A DNA stretch of 64,000 bases from Fuchsiella alkaliacetigena (lineage in GTDB: Bacteria; Bacillota; Halanaerobiia; Halobacteroidales; Acetohalobiaceae), in the NCBI RefSeq assembly GCF_023227765.1, contig NZ_JALKBZ010000010.1:1-64000 (forward strand). Reading direction: 5' to 3'. The notes under the pieces were generated by a model. It was not told where the DNA came from. It did no database searches and worked only from the letters and a program-made list of their open reading frames with translations. This document shows positions 60,784 through 64,000 of this stretch, in pieces (position 1 is the first letter of the stretch; every line of letters starts with the position of its first letter). A program made the position numbers and the translations under genes.

Positions 60784-60906
60784 AAGTTATTTTTAGAGGA
60801 AGTAGAGGTTAAATTAATCATTCTAGGAGAAGGTTTCAAAAGAACTTGAATCTATTATAGACAAAGAGGGTATGATTGATTCAGTTTTACTTCATAGGTT
60901 ATGAAA
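60784..60906 (+). pseudogene. Decayed GT4 glycosyltransferase fragment
   Basis: In one frame 60784-60849 reads KLFLEEVEVKLIILGEG and soon stops. From 60836 another frame continues as SKELESIIDKEGMIDSVLL and then stops. Joined, this is the typical middle of a GT4 enzyme (LIILGEG...ELE..I...G..DSV.L), so a frameshift has broken it. Flanking sequence to 61060 has only short open runs. Probably a relic. Confidence 0.55.
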
Positions 60907-61069
60907 CGTTATAAATTATTCAAGAATATTTGAATAAAATAACTAAAGATATTAATAAGAATGTTAAAATGGCTATGCAATCAATTAAAAATCAAAAGAA
61001 GAATAAAATTCATATTGATAAGACAAAGTTGTAGTTTTGGAATGAAAGACTTTATTGGAGGTGTAGAAA

Positions 61070-62269
61070 ATCAAAGATAAAATTAATATAGCTTTTTTCG
61101 CAGGTCGTTATAAATCTTTTTATGGAGCCCAAAAAAGCATGGCTACATTGATAACTAATTTAGATCAAGACAAATATAATCCGATTGTTGTGACAACCAA
61201 AGAAGGTAAATTATCTTCAGAGCTTAGAAAGCTAGGAATAGAAGTTAAGATTATTCCTTTGCATCCTATAGTAAATAAATTTGGTGGTCAAATCCTAGAC
61301 TATTTTTTATTTAAGAAGACAAAAGTTTTAGTTGAGCTTCTAAAGTATAATTATAAAGTTTATCGTTGGTTAGAAGAAAATGAAATTAATATAGTCTATA
61401 CTAATGGCATTAGGTCACTTTTATATGCTGGGTTAGCAGCTCGTTTTAGAGGGTTGCCATTATTCAAATATATAAGGAGTGAAGGCGATCCCAGTTTTAT
61501 ATTTAAATTTTTGGGGCTTAAATTACCGACTAAAATTATTACTATTGCTGATGGAGTTCGTAGTATGTATACAGATGGTGAATTAAAAAAACACTCTGAA
61601 AAATTTACTACCCTATATACAGGATTTGATTTTGAGAAATATAAATTTAGTAAAGAAAAAAAAGAAAAGGACAAAAGAAAAGTTAGAAAAAAATTAGACA
61701 TTTCGTTAGATAGTCAAATAGTTGGGATAGTTGGCAGTATAACTCCCAGAAAAGGATATGATTTATTAGTTGAAGTAGCGTCTAAAGTTACATCAGAAAT
61801 TAATGATTTGCAGTTTATGGTTGTGGGAAATCCCCCGCAAGAATATACTTATTTTAGAGATGAATTAAAAAGAAAAGTAAAAGACAAAGGAATGAGTTCA
61901 CAGTTTCATTGGTTGGGCTATCAAGATGATGTTATTCCTTTTTATAATGCTATAGATCTTCTGGTTTTGCCTTCTCGAGCTGAGGGCTTACCGAGAACTG
62001 TTATTGAAGGATTGGCAATGGGACTACCGGTAGTTGCTACTAATGTTGGAGGTACTAAAGAGATTATTAACTCTGAGAATTTAGGTAAGGTTATAGAAAA
62101 AGATAATTCAGAACAACTTGGTGATGCTATTTTAGAGGTTTTAAATAATGAAGAGCTATTTAAAGAAGATAAGGCAAAGAATAGATTTGAGTATGTTAAA
62201 AATAAATTTTCAATTCCAAATTATATACAAGGTTTTGAAGAGATTATAAATAAAGAATTAAATAGTTAG
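61070..62269 (+). CDS. GT4-family glycosyltransferase with non-standard start
   Basis: A GT-B glycosyltransferase (about 400 residues): VGIVGSITPRKGYDLLVEVA, FMVVGNPPQEYTYF, and the donor motif LPSRAEGLPRTVIEGLAMGLPVVAT (here split as LPSRAEGLPRTV and EGLAMGLPVVAT). The first ATG is at 61139, but the frame is open from 61067. The upstream codons read KINIAFFAGRYKSFYGAQKS, the first strand and glycine loop needed by the fold. GGAGGT (61057-61062) would place the start at ATC 61070; ATT 61082 is another option. A lost ATG is possible. Confidence 0.82.
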   Translation: MKDKINIAFFAGRYKSFYGAQKSMATLITNLDQDKYNPIVVTTKEGKLSSELRKLGIEVKIIPLHPIVNKFGGQILDYFLFKKTKVLVELLKYNYKVYRWLEENEINIVYTNGIRSLLYAGLAARFRGLPLFKYIRSEGDPSFIFKFLGLKLPTKIITIADGVRSMYTDGELKKHSEKFTTLYTGFDFEKYKFSKEKKEKDKRKVRKKLDISLDSQIVGIVGSITPRKGYDLLVEVASKVTSEINDLQFMVVGNPPQEYTYFRDELKRKVKDKGMSSQFHWLGYQDDVIPFYNAIDLLVLPSRAEGLPRTVIEGLAMGLPVVATNVGGTKEIINSENLGKVIEKDNSEQLGDAILEVLNNEELFKEDKAKNRFEYVKNKFSIPNYIQGFEEIINKELNS

Positions 62270-62289
62270 TAGGAAGAAAGGGGATTGGA

Positions 62290-63234
62290 ATGAAAGCATT
62301 AGTTACAGGAGTAGCAGGATTTATTGGCTCAAATTTAGCAGAACAATTATTAGAGAAAGGTTATCAAGTAATAGGAGTAGATTGTTTTACTGATTATTAC
62401 TCTCGTGATTTAAAAGAAAAGAATTTAAGCTTCTTTAAAGACCACGAAAATTTTGAATTTATCGAAGTAGATATTATTGATTTAGATCTGGAAGAACTGT
62501 TATCAGATATTGATTATGTATTCCATCAAGCAGCTCAAGCAGGAGTAAGAGCCAGTTGGGGTAAGGACTTTGATATCTATACAGACTGCAATATTCGTGC
62601 AACGCAACGGTTATTAGAAGCAACTAAAGAAAGTGATATTAAGAAGTTTATCTATGCTTCTTCATCATCGGTATATGGAGATACAGACAAGCTACCGATG
62701 CAAGAAACTAATAGATTACAGCCAGTATCTCCTTATGGAGTTTCTAAATTAGCAGCGGAACACTTATGTTATTTATACTGGAAGAACTTCGGCGCACCTA
62801 CTATTTCTCTAAGATACTTTACTGTCTTTGGAGAACGACAGCGTCCAGATATGGCTTTTCATATCTTCATTAAAGAAATCTTAACCGATGGGAAAATTAC
62901 TGTCTTTGGTGATGGTAAGCAGTCTCGTAACTTTACTTATGTTGGTGATGTAGTACAGGCTAATATTTTAGCAGCTGAAAGTGATATAGAAGGAGAGATC
63001 TTTAATGTCGGTGGAGCAGGTGAGCGGATAAGATTAAATGAAACTATTGAAATAATGGAGGATATTATAGGTAAGGAAGTAGAAAAAGAATATCAAGCAG
63101 TAGCCAAAGGAGATGTAAGACATACAGAAGCTGATGAATCAAAAATTAGAAAAATGTTAGGTTATAAGCCTACAGTTGGCTTACAGGAAGGATTAAAAAG
63201 AGAAGTAGAATGGTTAAAGAAAATATATAAGTAG
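62290..63234 (+). CDS. NAD-dependent nucleotide-sugar epimerase/dehydratase
   Basis: A 314-residue extended SDR enzyme with the NAD loop VTGVAGFIGSNLAEQLL, the SSSSVYGDTDKLPM block, and catalytic Tyr/Lys in SPYGVSKLAAE. The C-terminal half has YFTVFGERQRPDMAFH. This resembles UDP-glucose/UDP-glucuronate 4-epimerases and makes an activated sugar for the local polymer; the substrate is undecided. It lies 20 bases after a glycosyltransferase and starts after GAAAGGGG. Confidence 0.87.
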   Translation: MKALVTGVAGFIGSNLAEQLLEKGYQVIGVDCFTDYYSRDLKEKNLSFFKDHENFEFIEVDIIDLDLEELLSDIDYVFHQAAQAGVRASWGKDFDIYTDCNIRATQRLLEATKESDIKKFIYASSSSVYGDTDKLPMQETNRLQPVSPYGVSKLAAEHLCYLYWKNFGAPTISLRYFTVFGERQRPDMAFHIFIKEILTDGKITVFGDGKQSRNFTYVGDVVQANILAAESDIEGEIFNVGGAGERIRLNETIEIMEDIIGKEVEKEYQAVAKGDVRHTEADESKIRKMLGYKPTVGLQEGLKREVEWLKKIYK

Positions 63235-63261
63235 ATTTGTAGTGAGGTGTAGAAGTTTAAG

Positions 63262-64000
63262 ATGAAAAAGGTAGCTCATATTTTTACTTCAGGTGGTAGT
63301 CATAGAATTTTAGCAGACAAGTTAACATTGTTGCAGGAAAAAGGATACATAGTAGAAACTATATCTTCTAAAAAAGGCTATAAAGAAGAATTTATGAAAG
63401 ATTATAATCTAGATACAAAGTTTATAAGCATGAATAGAGAAATTAATTTAGTTGACGATCTAAAATCAATTGTTAAAATGTATGGACTATTGAAAAAAGA
63501 AGATTATGATATTGTTCATACCCATACTGCTAAAGCAGGAATTATTGGACGAATAGCTGCTAAATTGGCTGGGATTCCTATTGTGCTACATACTGCACAT
63601 GGTCTTCCATTTTTTGAAGGGCAGAGTAAACTTAAATATCATATGTATAGGTTATTTGAAAAAATAGGTTCTTGGTTTTGTGATGCTATTGGTTCTCAAA
63701 ATCAGGATGATATAAAAAAAATAAAAGCTTATGCTCCTAATAAAAAGGTTTATTATGAAGGCAATGGAGTTGATTTACCGAAATTAGATAAAAAGTTAAA
63801 GGAGATCTCTGAAGAGGACTTAAATAAGATAAGAGAGCAGTGGAATATTGGAGAAGATACTAAAATTATTCTTAAGGCTGCTAGATTTGAACCAGTTAAG
63901 AACCATCAATTTTTGCTAAAAGGCTTAAAGAAATTAATTAATGAATATAATAATGATTTTCTTTGTCTTCTAGCTGGAAAAGGACATTTGAAAGAAGAGA
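63262..64000 (+). CDS. GT4-family glycosyltransferase, partial (runs off the window)
   Basis: Only the first 246 or so residues are in the window. It starts KKVAHIFTSGGSHRILADKL and has DIVHTHTAKAGIIGRIAAKL, LHTAHGLPFFEG, and IILKAARFEPVKNHQFLLKG then LLAGKGHLKEE. This resembles the EpsD/CapM type of GT4 enzymes that start or extend capsule repeats. The start has GAGGTG upstream. The C-terminal donor-binding part lies beyond the end. Confidence 0.85.
   Translation, partial: MKKVAHIFTSGGSHRILADKLTLLQEKGYIVETISSKKGYKEEFMKDYNLDTKFISMNREINLVDDLKSIVKMYGLLKKEDYDIVHTHTAKAGIIGRIAAKLAGIPIVLHTAHGLPFFEGQSKLKYHMYRLFEKIGSWFCDAIGSQNQDDIKKIKAYAPNKKVYYEGNGVDLPKLDKKLKEISEEDLNKIREQWNIGEDTKIILKAARFEPVKNHQFLLKGLKKLINEYNNDFLCLLAGKGHLKEE

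Overview
The window comes from an AT-rich, diderm (two-membrane) member of the Firmicutes, most likely a halophilic anaerobe of the order Halanaerobiales. That placement is an inference from three things: a full lipopolysaccharide (LPS) gene set, SLH-domain outer-membrane porin-like proteins (a Gram-positive-type anchor domain joined to a beta-barrel), and very acidic secreted proteins. Every recognised gene except one insertion sequence is on the + strand. No rRNA, tRNA or CRISPR array was seen.

Region 1 (0.1-20 kb) is an outer-membrane super-operon. It holds an ABC ATPase, then lpxC-fabZ-lpxA-lpxI-lpxB (lipid A disaccharide), an MsbA-like flippase, a DUF374 acyltransferase, lpxK, kdsB-kdsA, kdsD-kdsC (Kdo supply), an LpxL-type acyltransferase, and lptC-lptA-lptB with one LptF/G permease. 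DUF3084 and YqgF-like genes and a small SLH protein follow. Between kdsA and kdsD sits an IscB RNA-guided nuclease gene with its upstream omega (HEARO) RNA. Between kdsD and kdsC lies about 0.6 kb of nested palindromes.

Region 2 (20-31.3 kb) codes for the cell surface: an SLH porin behind a structured leader, two secreted proteins, and an LptD-like protein. A MNT/HEPN toxin-antitoxin pair, a WaaA (Kdo transferase)-heptosyltransferase fusion and a second heptosyltransferase follow.

Region 3 (31.3-42.9 kb) appears to be an LPS decoration island: one InaA-type LPS kinase, four divergent kinase-like paralogues around a WaaL-like ligase, two tandem ParB-like paralogues, two outer-membrane barrel candidates, and a lipid A remodelling set (PAP2, PagL-like, PAP2).

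Region 4 (42.9-52.9 kb) holds the ADP-heptose genes gmhB, rfaE1 and rfaE2. They are interspersed with accessory genes (AlbA_2-related ATPase, second MNT/HEPN pair, Rpn nuclease, VapBC) and a repeat family that supplies the 3' ends of all three heptose genes. Wzz-like and ABC flippase genes follow.

Region 5 (53-64 kb) is a more AT-rich surface-polysaccharide locus: sulfotransferase, nitroreductase, truncated MurB-like gene, pyruvyl transferase, an intact IS3-family element, a Wzy/ligase-like protein, three GT4 glycosyltransferases (one truncated by the window edge), a decayed glycosyltransferase fragment and a nucleotide-sugar epimerase. Its gene content suggests an acidic, possibly sulfated and pyruvylated, polymer attached to the lipid A-core made by regions 1-4.
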